DNA of 64,000 nt, from positions 49,317,093 through 49,381,092 of the forward strand of contig NC_064821.1 of the NCBI RefSeq assembly GCF_024166365.1. Reading direction: 5' to 3'. Source of the stretch: Elephas maximus indicus. Taxonomy: Eukaryota > Chordata > Mammalia > Proboscidea > Elephantidae. Positions 32,380 through 43,516 of this stretch are shown here, piece by piece. The notes under the pieces were generated by a model. That model was not told the origin of the DNA, made no database searches, and worked only from the letters and a program-made list of their open reading frames with translations. The translations under genes were made by a program, and so were the position numbers. The stretch's first letter is position 1, and each line of letters begins with the position of its first letter.

Positions 32380-34949
32380 TGCCCAGAAAGTAAAGAGCTG
32401 GAAATATTTAGGGAACAGCACTAATGACTCCCATACTGCCACTACCCCTGTTTTCCAGAAGGGGAATTGACTTCCTGAGGGAGGTGATTCATGAAACATG
32501 GGGCCTGGAATATTGGCTGCATCTTGTCTAGCAGCCATATCTGGGCCACACAAGTCAGACTGAGGGACAGGTGGGCACGGATAAGTGGGCCTTGATCTCT
32601 CTGCCCTTCCAGCTGCCACCTCATCCCTCACCAACCTTCTTCACCTGAACTCCTCAACACAATTGTCTGCATGGGCATATGCACGTGGAAGGTGGTGAGA
32701 CACATGGAATGGTCAGACCCCATGTTAGTGGACTTACTCAAGGTTAGTGGCAGGGTGGGCTAGAGAACTCAGACCCCTGGCTCCTCGTCCAGTGCTCACT
32801 CTCTGCAATGCCCCCTACCCCACCTCATCCTCCTCTTCTGCCTAATGACCTGTAAGAGCTTAATCTCCTAAGCCTTTCAGTCCCCTCCACAGAGGAGTAC
32901 TAGCTCATCCCCCAGCACCCACTCAGAGGGCCAGGATGAACCCCCTGGAGAACTAGGACACCCTTTTCTCTCCCCTCATCTCTCCCCAGGGACAAGTGTT
33001 TAGAGCCCTGAATAGATTGTGCAGTCTGTGGAGGGGGTGGAAAGAGCAAGCCCAAACTCGATTTGGCAGCTGCCCATCTGAACAGCGTCAGCAGGAATTT
33101 CACCAGGTCAGGCTGGGGGGTGGCCATGGTGGGGGTGTTGGCTCAAGTCAGGCTCTAGCCTGACTTCCAGGGCTTGTCCCAACAAATCACCCTCCAACCA
33201 TTGTCTCCTCCTGTGCGGTTCTGAAGAGCTTCCTGGGGTCCTCCAGCCTGTCCTGTCCTCTGGCTGCTGGGGAAGAGCCAGGAGCCAGTGCCCCTTCCCC
33301 CATCATGAACCACAGGCACTCCCCCCACTGCCCTGGCCTCCCTGACAACTCACATGACAAGGCAGGGAAAATGATGCCCACCATGGGCAGGTGCAGCAGC
33401 CTTGAGGGACACCCCTCAGCCCCCTCATACGAGCCCAGGTCTTGACAACCCCTCATGTGATGAGCGTTTTCCTTTCCCACAAGCACTGCATTGTTGGTGG
33501 CTGTTTTTAAGTCAGTCTCTTCTTCAGCCTCAGGGACCGTAGGGCAGGGTGTGTCTTCTCACCTCTGCTCCCTAGACTGGCTCATAGTAGGTCCGATTTG
33601 CCCAGGCCAGGTTAATTCTTGGGGAGTCCAGAGAAGACTTAGGTGCCAGCCAGATGACTCAGGGCTCACTTTTGAGACAATGTGAACATGAGATGGGTGG
33701 ATCTGTGAGAGATAAGAAGGTTCTGGATAGAAACCCTGAGGGGCCAGAGTCCACACTGCCTCTCCCAAGGTGCAGCCGCAGCTATTCCAGATGGGGTGTG
33801 GGAATTCAGTCAAAGGAAAGTCCACAGACCACCGTGGCCCACAGGCTGGGGGAGCAGCTTCCCCTGGGATGCCAGACCACCTGTTTCCCACCCCCCTCCC
33901 AGACAAATTCCCAATGGGGCACGCTAGGCAGGAGCAGTGTGGGTAAGAAGTGAGCGGTGGGTAAGGACAGCCACACCCCTGCTGGCCTGCCATAGACCTC
34001 CCCTGGGCTGGGTCTGGGGACAGGCTTTCTCAGATAGCAAAGTGGCCTCACCGGGAGTGGCCACCTCAGGCCAGTTCAGCCCAGCTGAGGCCACCTGGGG
34101 AGGCTGCCTTGGGCACTGCTGGGGGTGGAAAGGTCTGTGGAAACAGCAGAAGGTGAGGCCACCACACCCAGGCCCTAGGACCCCTCTGCTTCCAGATGGG
34201 GTGCTTCAGCCAGGTCCCTTCCCCATGTAGCCCTAGTTCCCCTCAACAGGCCTGGGCCTTGCTGGCTTTCTTCTCAGGGTGGTCGGTATTCTTTCACACA
34301 AGGACACTCAAGGATGTGCCAGCATATGGTCAACAAAGGGCTATTTTTACCTCCTCATTATTTCCTCTCAGCTTCCTTAGCTTGTTGGCCAAGGTACACC
34401 TCAGTCCTCATTCCTGGCAGCACCATAGGCCTCCTGGAATCCCAAGCTCAGCCCTGCCCAGACACAAGAGCCTCACATCTCCCTCAGGGGCTGCCCCTAG
34501 GCAGGTCGGCCCCTTCCAAGATTGGGCCCAGGGAGCAGCCTGTGCCCTAAAGTGGGGAGATATGGCCACTCCCCATTCTGCAGACGGTGGCACTTAGGCA
34601 TATCAGAGCCAGGTCTGGGGTCTGGCAGCACCCATTGCCATGGGAGGCGGGCTTTCCAACCACTGTGTCCCCCCTTAAGCTGGAGCTGTAGGGAGCTGGG
34701 CCTCCCACACTGGGCTTTCTCTCAGGCCCCAGCCCACCTCTGTGATCTACTCTCTGCTCAGAAGCAGCAGGTGGGACTGTGAGGGGAGGCAGCAGCCTGG
34801 CTTCCTGCCTAAAGGGGAGGTTAAAGGTTGGGGGCATCCCACAGCAGTCCGCCCTTAACCTGTGGCTAGGATTGGCAGGTGCACGGAGATAATAAAAAGC
34901 AAACCAGACCTTTTCTCGGTTTTATTGTTTTGAAATTCTCTCCAGACAA

Positions 34950-35245
34950 TGTTGTTGTTGCTAGCTACTGTACAGTTGGCTCTGACTCATGGTGACCCCA
35001 TGTAAAACAGAATGAAATCTTGCCCAGTTCTGTGCTATCTTCACGATTGTTGGTATGCTTGAGTCCATTGTTGTGGCCACTGTGTATCTTGAGTGACTTC
35101 TGACCTAGTGGCTCATCTTCCAGCACTATGTCAGACAATAGTTTGTTTGATTGAGGGTTTTCACTGGCTAACTTTTAGAAGTAGATTGCCAGGGCTTTCT
35201 TCCTAGTCTTAGTCTGGAAGCTCCACTGAAACCTGTATACATCCT
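34950..35245 (-). repeat. RTE-derived short element, different internal junction
   Basis: RTE 3' end (34,950-35,085, TGTTGTTGTTGCTAGCTACTG) is joined to the RTE 5' region (35,110-35,245, GGCTCATCTTCCAGCACTAT). It keeps more of the 5' region than the elements at 16,133 and 21,915. Confidence 0.75.
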
Positions 35246-35354
35246 GTATTGCTTGAACTGAAGCAGGCTGCTCCCTCCACAACCCTCCTCCACACCCTCT
35301 CACCCTTGGCCTGCCAATTCTGGCCCTCAGACATTGAATCCAGACAACAACCAA

Positions 35355-35470
35355 CAAGGGAGGTGCCGTTATTATTCCCCTGTTCCAGATTAAGAAACAG
35401 GCTCAGTGACATTGAGTGACTTGCCCACTATTATAGAATCTGCATTCGAACCCAGGTCTGTGCAATTCCC
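35355..35470 (-). repeat. MIR fragment
   Basis: Reverse MIR: CAGATTAAGAAACAGGCTCA, GAGTGACTTGCCCAC and TTCGAACCCAGG. Confidence 0.75.
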
Positions 35471-36319
35471 CATCGAGCCCAGAGTCTAGGACCTGCCTCC
35501 TTGGGCAAGGTCCCCCCCGCAACTTAGCAGCCACCCCACAAGGCAGACAGGGGCTTTGTTCCAGCTCCATGAGACTCCCCATATGAGTCTTCACCCTCTG
35601 TGAGCCTCCACCTCCCTCGCCTTTCCATCCCAGGGTGGGACTGGAGTAGCGGGAACCCTCTGGTTCTAGCCTGGGACCAGCACAATGAGGGGAGGGTAGG
35701 CGGGGAGGGAGGGGTGCTGGGCACTCTGGCACAGCAGCTCCCTTCTCCTCCTCCTCCTCCTGTTTGCTGTGAGGCAGAGCAGGCTGCAGTGGGAAGGAGT
35801 CACTGGCTGTGATTATTTTTTGAACACTTGATCATGATCAAGGATTTAATTTTATCCCCTTCCCTGGCTGGCTCTGATTCTATTTGGAGTCTAAGCACCA
35901 GGCAAGCAGGAGGGCCCGGGGAAGACAGGACTCCCACCCCCAGGCTCTGCCGTGGCCCCTCCCTACCGCCCAGCCTGACAAAATCCATCTGGGGGCCTTC
36001 CCTCCCCTTGGAAGGTTCTGGGGAAGAAGGCTGAGGGACCCTGCTCCAATGAACACCCTTCCCCCACGGCAAAGCTGCTTAGCTGAGGGACAGGCTCAGA
36101 GGTGGAGGTGGGGAGCAGGCGGCAGCCTTGCCTTGGCTTCTATCAAGGGATCATCTCAGCTCTTTCATCTTCATCAAAGAAGCATTTAATAAGCACCTAA
36201 TTGGACCTGGGGCTGTGCTCCTCACCACACCCAAAGAGCTGCAGACAGGCCATTGCTCTGAATGACTTATCAGCAGAGAGGATGGGGCCTGGGGACACCC
36301 ATCACAATGGCTTAAGGAT

Positions 36320-36510
36320 GACCATATGTTCTGACCACCTACTGTGTGCAGTCATTGTGCTCAGCTTGTCATACGCATTATCTCATTAATTTTCACAACT
36401 ACCCATGGAGTAGATGCTCTTATGTCTTCCATGTTTCAGTAAGTTAGATAATTTGCCCCAAGTCACACAGCTGCTGAGAGGCAGATCTAGGCTTCAGTCT
36501 GGGTTGCCAA
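36320..36510 (-). repeat. MIR
   Basis: Reverse MIR: CACCTACTGTGTGCAGTCA, TTATCTCATTAATTTTCAC and CCCCAAGTCACACAGCTGC. Confidence 0.75.
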
Positions 36511-36639
36511 TCTGACTCCAGAGTTCTGGCTCTAAACCTTCATGTCTCCCCCGTCCCCACCCATGGGGATAGACAGATTTATACTGTGAGAGTACAAAGT
36601 ATAAACTGAGGTTGAGAGAGAATATTTGCTTTAGGGCTT

Positions 36640-36800
36640 TATTGGATTCAAAACATTTTTGTGTAGTTTATCAAAGGTTTTATTATTATTCCCATTTTAC
36701 AGATGAGAAAAGTAAGGCTGAGTCCTGCCCAAGGGCACAGAGGTCTCAGTAGTGAGGCGGGGCTCTGACCCTGGACTTTAGGCCCCAGATTCTGTGCTTT
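36640..36800 (-). repeat. MIR
   Basis: Reverse MIR: TTATTATTCCCATTTTACAG, GCCCAAGGGCACAGAGG. Confidence 0.75.
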
Positions 36801-36897
36801 TGCTGACCTCACTTGGGGACAGGTGTGACTGCCAGATGCTGACAAGAGGTGTAGGCAGGAGTAAAGTGGAAGAGGAACTTATTCTAGAAAAACCAGC

Positions 36898-37402
36898 TGT
36901 TTTGGATTGAATTGTGTCCTTCCCAAAAAATGTGGCTAGTCTATGATTCCCAGTATTGTGTGATTGTCCAGCATTTTGTCATCCGATGTGATTTTCCAAT
37001 GTGCTGTAAATACTACCTCTATGATGTTAATGAGGTGGGATTAGTGGCATTTATGTTAATGAGGCAGGACTCAAACTACAAGATTAGGTTGTGTCTTAAA
37101 TCAATCTCTTTCAAGATATAAAAGAGAGAAGCAAGCAGAGAAACAGGGGGAACTCATGCCACTAAGAAAGTAGTGCCAGGAGCAGAGCTCATCCTTTGGA
37201 CCCAGGGTCCTTTTACTGAGAAGGTCCTAGACCAGGGAAGATTGATGACAAGGACCTTCCTCCAGAGCTGACAGAGTGAGAAAGCTTTCACCTGTAGCTG
37301 GTGCCCTGAATTCGGATTTCTGGCCTCCTAGAACTGAGAGAATAAATTTCTCTTCGCCGAAGCCATCCACTTGTGGTACTTCTGTTATAGCAGTCCTAGA
37401 CA
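36898..37402 (+). repeat. Afrotherian MaLR-like solo LTR (fossil)
   Basis: About 505 bp, same family as 2,482-2,976. It begins TGTTTTGG and has 5-bp flanks CCAGC/CTAGC. No internal region is present. Confidence 0.82.
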
Positions 37403-37649
37403 CTAGCCTAGCCTGGAAGGGAACTGTCAGGTGTGCTTGGGTGGGCATCAGAGGGGCATGAAGGGTGAGGAGCGGGAGTCAGGATTGGTGTTCAGGGGAG
37501 GTGCAGGGGTACCGGACCAGGAATGTAAATTGGTGGGAGACAGTTTTGTAAAGAGGCTGAGAGCAACCTGGAGATGAGGACTGGAATAAGGGCCCAGCAC
37601 AGGACTTAAGTGACAAATACTTGTCAACAACCTACTATAGCCAGACAAA

Positions 37650-37752
37650 GGAGCCCGGGTAGCGAGACAGTTAAGCACTCGGCAATGAAATGTTGGGGGT
37701 TCAAACCCACCCACTGGTGCCTTGGAAGAAAGGCCTAATTCTGTAAAGAAAG
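37650..37752 (+). repeat. AfroSINE head fragment
   Basis: AGGAGCCCGGGTAGCGAGAC head and GGGTTCAAACCCACCC; it stops after about 100 bp where a reverse fragment begins. Confidence 0.75.
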
Positions 37753-37842
37753 TATTGTTGTTACGTGCCCTTGAGTCAATCTCAACTGATAGCAATCCCA
37801 TGTGACAGAGTAGAACTGCCCCAAAGGATTTTCAAGACTAAC
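37753..37842 (-). repeat. AfroSINE tail fragment
   Basis: GTTGTTACGTGCCCTTGAG ... GAACTGCCCCAAAGGATTTT; only the tail-side half remains. Confidence 0.75.
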
Positions 37843-37850
37843 CATTACAA

Positions 37851-38045
37851 AAGGAGCCCTGGTGGTACAATGGTTAAGAACTCAGCTGCTAACCGAAAGG
37901 TTGGCAGTTCAAACCCACCCAGAGGCTCTGAGGGAGAAAGACCTGGTGATCTGTTCCTCTAAGGATTACAGCCAAGGAAACTCTACTCTGTCACATGGGG
38001 TTGCTATGATTCCGAATCGACTCTATGACACCTAACGACAACAGC
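37851..38045 (+). repeat. AfroSINE, AACAAC-tailed subtype
   Basis: GGAGCCCTGGTGGTACAATG head, tail CTATGACACCTAACGACAAC. Confidence 0.9.
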
Positions 38046-38214
38046 CAGACATGGGCAGCCTTGGAGAACAGGCTCAAACATTGAGTGGTCTCGGCTTTGA
38101 CAGATCAGCCAAATGAGGGACTGGGGTGAAGGGGCCTCTGTGTCACTGGCCTTCTACTGGGTGGCTTAGTGACTGCAGGATTAATCCCCCACTCCGCCCA
38201 CCCCTGTCAAAAGT

Positions 38215-38420
38215 GGAAGTGGTTAGAAGAATGGACTCTGGGGTCAGACAACCTTGGTTCAAATTCTAGCTGAAACTTGCTGACCCTTAGCAAACTATTT
38301 AACCCCTCTGTCCTTAACTGCAAAACAGGGACAATAAAATATTTCATACATTTCTGAGGATGACGTGTATGAAGAGGTAGAGCTTGTACACAAGTAGCTC
38401 ATTAGTTATGCTATTAAAAC
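38215..38420 (+). repeat. MIR
   Basis: Near-complete sense MIR: GAATGGACTCTGGGGTCAGA, GGTTCAAATTCTAGCTG, AACCCCTCTGTCCTTAACTG. Confidence 0.85.
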
Positions 38421-38466
38421 TGGGCAGAGAAAAGCTTAACCACGTCTCAGACATGGGAGACCAAAA

Positions 38467-38622
38467 ACCAAAAACCCAGTGCTGTCGAGTCGATTCCGAC
38501 TCATAGCGACCCTATAGGACAGAGTAGAACTGCCCCATAGAGTTTCCAAGGAGCGCCTGGTGGATTCAAACTGCCAACCCTTTGGTTAGCAGCCGTAGCA
38601 CTACACTACCAGCGTTTCCAGA
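38467..38622 (-). repeat. AfroSINE, short-body subtype
   Basis: Little-diverged reverse copy (GTGCTGTCGAGTCGATTCC ... CTACACTACCAGCGTTTCC). Confidence 0.92.
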
Positions 38623-40104
38623 CATGGGAGACACCTGTATAAAAAGATGTTTGTGAAAATGCACCTCCTTCTACAGAAGAACACAGTCAAGGCCAAGGGC
38701 GGGAGGCAGAAAACCTCAGAGACTCAGACTCTGGTCTGAAGTCATCTCCTGGGCTGTGGAGGGTGTGGCTGGGTTCTCCCAGGTGTGCCAACAAGGCGGC
38801 CATCTGTTGTACACAATCCACCTTCTCTAGACACTCCGGAAGAGGCCCAGGCAGGGTGGAGCGGGCAGGGTGTGGTTCAGCTCCAGTGTCAACAGCTCCC
38901 AACTTCCCTGCCCCAGGGAAGGGAAGGCCCCACTGGGAAGCCTGGGAAGTTCCTACCAGCCTGGGAAGTCTACCCCATTGATGAGGGAGATAGTCCCAAT
39001 ATCAACAGGAAAGGTAAAGGCAATACAGTGACAGAGATCCAGAAAGCATTTCTCTGCCCTCGTCCTCTGATTAGGACTTTTCGTTAGGATTGGTCGTCAC
39101 ACACTCCCATCACTCCCCAAATCTCTCAAGCACCCAGACATTGCTTAGAAGAGAAAATTCCTCCATTGGACAGCCCAGGGATTTCTACATGTGGTCTCAG
39201 TTTTGCTTGGGCCTCTTTCATCCTCTGGGAAAGAGGCAGATGGCCAGGAGCAGCTGGAGAGAACCCACCTTTTCAGGAGGGACAGGTGCGGTGGGATCCC
39301 CTGGGGCACCATGGAGTGCCCCCCCTCCTCGGAAGTCGATTTTTGCCCTCTTCCTACTCCCAGGCCCCGTGGAGGAGATCATTTCCCTCATACAAAGGGC
39401 TCTGTTCAAAGGCTGGACTCACAGCTGCTATTCACCTGCAGGGACAGAGAGAAGCGCTTCATTCATTCTCAGCCTCCCCTTCCCCAGGCCTGGGTTACAC
39501 CAACAAAAGACGGGGTGCTCTGCCTCCCTCCCTGCCTGTTCCAGGTCTCCCCCAAGCTCAGCCTGACCCCCAGCTGCCTCTGACTCCCAATCCTGCCCAT
39601 TGGGGTCATTACTGGACCCACACCTATACCTGGGAAAGCAAACCCAGAATGCTGCCTGCTTGTGTGGGCTGAGGGACCCTGGAAGACCCAGCCTGTGCTG
39701 TCAAATGCTTTCCCTTCGCCTGCTGGAGTGTCCTTTTCTCATCTTACATGACCTAATTCTCATTAGAGACCTGACAGGTTAGACAGCTCTGGGAGCAACC
39801 TTCCTCCTTCCTGGTTTCTGTTACAGGCTCTCTGCTGGGGAGGGGCGGGGGTGCGCTGGGCAGGTAAGATCAGGGCCAGCCAGCTCCTTGTCCTCTGCCC
39901 AGTGGCCCAGCTTAGAAGAGCCGATTAACTAGATTAACTACAACCAACAGTGTCACTCAGAACACTGACGGGAGAAGGAATCTACACAAAATTTACCTAA
40001 GGTGGGCTGGGCTCTTGAACATGTGTCTCTATTTAATTTTTTTTGCTAACACAGCTATCTTTTGTTTTTGTTTTTCCGTCAATACCTATAAACTCCTTTC
40101 TGGA

Positions 40105-40330
40105 CAGGGATGTTATGGCAAAAGGCAGACCAACTCAATATAAAATTACCTGGACAAGGAACGGGTTAACTTGTGAGGCAGTTAGTTCCCCAGTCCTAGA
40201 GAGTATTCAAGCAAAGGCTGGACAAACTCTATTCGGAGACGTTCCAGAGGGGACTCAGCCATTTGGCCACTGGATGGGCTGCTAGATGACCTCCAACATC
40301 TCTTCCAACATCAAGATTCGGTGATTTTGA
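40105..40330 (+). repeat. Probable L3/CR1 LINE 3' end
   Basis: AGTATTCAAGCAAAGGCTGG, GGGCTGCTAGATGACCTCCA and CTTCCAACATCAAGATTCGG follow the order of a CR1-type 3' end (ancient, pre-placental). It lies within 0.7 kb of the CTNNBIP1 poly(A) site. Confidence 0.6.
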
Positions 40331-40984
40331 TTGTGCACCCCCATATCCTATAAACCCCATCACATCGAGAACCCAGTGAAACTCTTTGAAAAGGAAATCC
40401 AAACAGGGAGTCCACGTAAGCAGCCAAGCAGTGAAGACTTAAAGTGGGATTGTGCAGGGTGGAAATGAAAAATCCTAAAAAATGCTACCAAAGCAAAAAT
40501 TCCTAAAACAGAAATGACTTCGGCTTCCAAACTTGAATATACAGCCAAGCACCAACAGGAAGACTGAAAGAATATTATTTTGGACTCTTGTTACAAGCAT
40601 TCTAAGGCCACTGCTGTCACATGAGGGTTTTGGGGTGTCTGTGATGGTCTCCAAACCCACATGGGGTGCTCAGTGTGTCTGTTCAAGAGCATGGAAGGGT
40701 GAGGTCGCCCCTAGAGATAACTAACCCCACCCCTTCTGGGATGATACTCAGAATCTTTAGGACAAACAGGGGACCAACCTCCTAAGCACCCATTAGCTGG
40801 GCCGGACACGCCTGGGAGTTCTTCCAAACCCCTAGCTCCCATCCAGCTCTCAGCCAGCCATTGAACTCAGGTGTTCTCATCACCACCGTGGACCTCCTTG
40901 GGGCCACCAGAAGCAGATGTCAAGCAATGCAAAGACACCAGTCAGGGTGCCCGCCTCTGTGAGAGAAATCAACTCACACACCAA

Positions 40985-43457
40985 GCTATTAAAAATCTTT
41001 ATTGTTAATTTTTTTCTCCAACAGATATATTTTTAGTGGAAATATGAAGCAACACTTTCCCTTTTCTTCTTCAGAAGATGAGACTGATCAGTGTGGCCAT
41101 TATTACAAGAGCGAGCCCTGGGGTCTTGACGAGGACATGTCGGCAGAGGACACATGACTGACCTGGATGAAGACCCTTTATAAAAACTACAGTTACAGAA
41201 AGAGGGGCGCATCCAGCAGTACTGGCGCTGACACTTGATTCCAGATGTTACAACCTCAAGGAAAGGGGACTTAAAAAACTCACCTCTCCCCAGGGGCTCA
41301 GCTGGAGGGCCAGGCCACTGAACTAGGCGTGAGTGTGTGTGTGCAAGCTTGCATGCGTGCACCCACATACACATGTTGCGCAACACACGTACTACCCTTC
41401 CTTGGGGAAGACGCTGTCAGGGCCCTGCTGGGTTTGGGCTATAGCTGTGTCCCCCCGTCCTCATCCCTGGGAATCCCTGGCCTTTGCAGGTTAACTGTTG
41501 GCCAACCTGTCCCAGGGTCCACTGTGAGCTGGGGGATGTGAGTGCCTTGGCCATGACACTCAAGTCCTCCTTCTGGGGCAAGGCTCTGGCCATGGTCAGA
41601 GCACAGCATGAACCACCCACTGACAATGGGGCTCTCCCGGGGGGACTGGGCCCAAGACATGTTGGCAGGGGCTCCCACACGCTGCTTTACACACAGAAGC
41701 CTCTGAGGCCCTCAGCCTGAGAAGGCACGAAGATTCGGCTGTCAGAGTCTTCTTCCAGTTCCGGGTACCCAGGCCAAGAAGGGGGTCTCAGCCATCTAAT
41801 ACCACTGGGACAAGCTGGAGGCTTCCCCTCCCTAAGGCCTCTGCATCTTCCCCCACTATCCCCAAAGGACCCACACCCGTAAGCAACATAGGAGATGGGG
41901 GAGGGGGGACACCCTCCAGGGAAAGGAGGTGGGCAGGTGGGAAGACTTCAGGTCCCTATGCTAACACTATCTACCAGTCCTGGGCCTCACCTGCTCAAAG
42001 ACTATTGCTCTGAAACAAGTTTATGGGGGCTGGGGTTGGGACTAGCCAGGTGGGACTTGCTCAAGGAAACCCCAGCCAGCTGGCAAGAGGGCCCTTCATA
42101 AGTAAGTGATGACGATGTCCCTCCCAAAGGCAGTGCAGAGTGGGGTGGCACTCAGAGGAGGGCCTCCAAGTGCAGGCTGGGACCACGTGGCCCCAGCAGT
42201 AGAAGCATTGGGAGTCGGGCTGGGGCAGGTCTGGGATTGGGATTTGGAGGGCCAAAGGCCTTCCAGGTCTGAGCCCAGCTTGAGCTTTTCTGTGGGTTCC
42301 AGGCTCCTGGGCAGAGAGACATCTGCCACACTGCAGGGTCTCACAGCTGGGGGCCACCTCTTCCCTTTCCAGGAGGAGCCCCTGGAGGAGGCCTCAGGAA
42401 GTGGGTATGGAGGGGTGGCTGAGAGGCCAGAGCTGCCCTGGCCGCACTCCTTGGCTAGCATAGCCTGGCTGGAGAGGAAAGGTGCCTGAGCCATTTCATC
42501 CTTGCCACACTGGTGGCTGCTCGCCAGCTCCCAAAATTGGTGCATATAAATCCTGCTAATAATGGTCACCTCTAGCTCAGGGCTGCTCGCCCAGGACAAC
42601 ACAGAGCTCCTGCAGGCCCAGTTTTCCAGCTGTGGACCCTGCTGGGGGCGCTTGGGGTCGCCTTGTCGGTGGAGGCAGGTGTGGCTGTTAAAGCAAACGC
42701 GCTCTCCAGGTGGACTCCAGGGCCTCAGAGAGGAACAGACCGCAAGCAGCGAAGTGGGGGTGACTCCATGGCAACGGGAGTCATGGGTCAGCCAAAGGGA
42801 AACCAAACACACGTATCAAAAGCCAATCAAATTCAAACACAAACCAAAAATGTAAAAGCAGCAGCAAGCTCTTTGTGTAATAAATATTGCAAAGCGCACT
42901 TGGTTTCTTTTTTTTTTTTTTTTCAAGTCAGATATAATAACCAACGTCCCAAAACATGTTTCCTGCCTTCAAAATAGAGCAGCTGTTGACATCATTAGAA
43001 CACCTGCAGCCAATCAAAGAGAAGGCTGTCCCCCCCCCACTAACCAGCCAATCAAAATCCAGTTCCAGTTTAGGCAGCCAATCAAATCAGACCTCTTTAC
43101 ATTGCCTCAAAAATGTACTAAATAAAGCACCAGGGCTCCGGGAGCTTCCAGGGAAGAGCATCCCAAGGAATTACTTTTTTAAAAAAAAGAGTCACAAATA
43201 AAAAGAAAAGATTTCCATTGGTCAAGATTTAAAAATAAAAAGGTTTCGTCCTGTAGCCAATCACAAAGTCCATCCCTTTAAGCCCATGTAATTGCACCTC
43301 TGGGGTCGCCCTCGATGCCGCCCAGGTGAGTGGCAGGGGGAGGGGTGGGGAAGCAGGGAAGGCAGTGGGGCAAGGGTGTGCTGCCACTCAGCCGGCCTCC
43401 GGTCCACACAGATCTCTGGGCCCGTGCCAGCTTCCAGGGTTTTCGAGGGGTCTACGG
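40985..43457 (-). other. CTNNBIP1: CTNNBIP1 3' UTR
   Basis: About 2.5 kb from the stop codon to the poly(A) signal on the minus strand, close to the length of the human last exon as I recall it. The segment has no AfroSINE, RTE or LTR insertion although both flanks are dense with them, which suits constrained transcribed sequence. It holds a run of Ts on the plus strand at about 42,909-42,923, a repeated GCCAATCA motif (plus-strand reading) at 42,822-43,263 and a GT/CA-rich patch near 41,325-41,380. A 238-codon frame in the sense direction (42,096-42,812) has no recognisable protein. Confidence 0.88.
40998..41003 (-). terminator. CTNNBIP1: CTNNBIP1 poly(A) signal
   Basis: TTTATT on the plus strand is a canonical AATAAA on the minus strand, about 2.46 kb past the CTNNBIP1 stop. 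Cleavage is expected 10-30 bases further, near 40,970-40,988. No equally good minus-strand signal was seen between it and the stop codon. Confidence 0.85.
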
Positions 43458-43516
43458 CTACTGCCTCCTGTCCTCCGTCTCCGACCTGGAAAACGCCATC
43501 ACCACGTCCTCGGCAC
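43458..43516 (-). CDS. CTNNBIP1: CTNNBIP1 (ICAT) terminal coding segment
   Basis: Last coding segment of the beta-catenin-interacting protein ICAT. After a splice acceptor on the minus strand (pyrimidine-rich ...GGTCTGCAG|GTGCCGAG, boundary 43517/43516) the frame reads GAEDVVMAFSRSETEDRRQ and stops at TAG (43460-43458). This is the C-terminus of the 81-residue mammalian ICAT as I know it, apparently without change. The first G codon is split, so the upstream exon must contribute one base. ICAT binds beta-catenin armadillo repeats. Its C-terminal acidic tail, partly encoded here, lies along the groove used by TCF/LEF and so blocks Wnt target activation; the helical N-terminal domain is needed to displace p300. 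Earlier coding exons were not found up to 64,000, consistent with a long last intron. Confidence 0.96.

Larger units (their letters stand above)
9881..40984. other. Intergenic interval between CLSTN1 and CTNNBIP1
   Basis: About 31 kb between the CLSTN1 promoter and the CTNNBIP1 3' end. Non-repeat stretches longer than 300 bases are 9,881-10,520, 10,640-11,120, 12,100-12,856, 18,010-18,756, 19,780-20,300, 20,640-21,016, 22,731-24,780, 26,350-27,380, 31,870-32,190, 32,380-34,950, 35,470-36,320, 37,410-37,650 and 38,620-40,100. A weak L2-like trace may occupy 11,430-11,630. No host exon is recognised. The GC-rich blocks 32,380-34,950 and 38,620-39,950 give many chance frames. Confidence 0.7.

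Noticed and set aside
42096-42812. 238-codon frame in the sense direction of the CTNNBIP1 3' UTR
   Set aside because: No recognisable domain, no known second cistron in this gene, and low stop density from GC richness.
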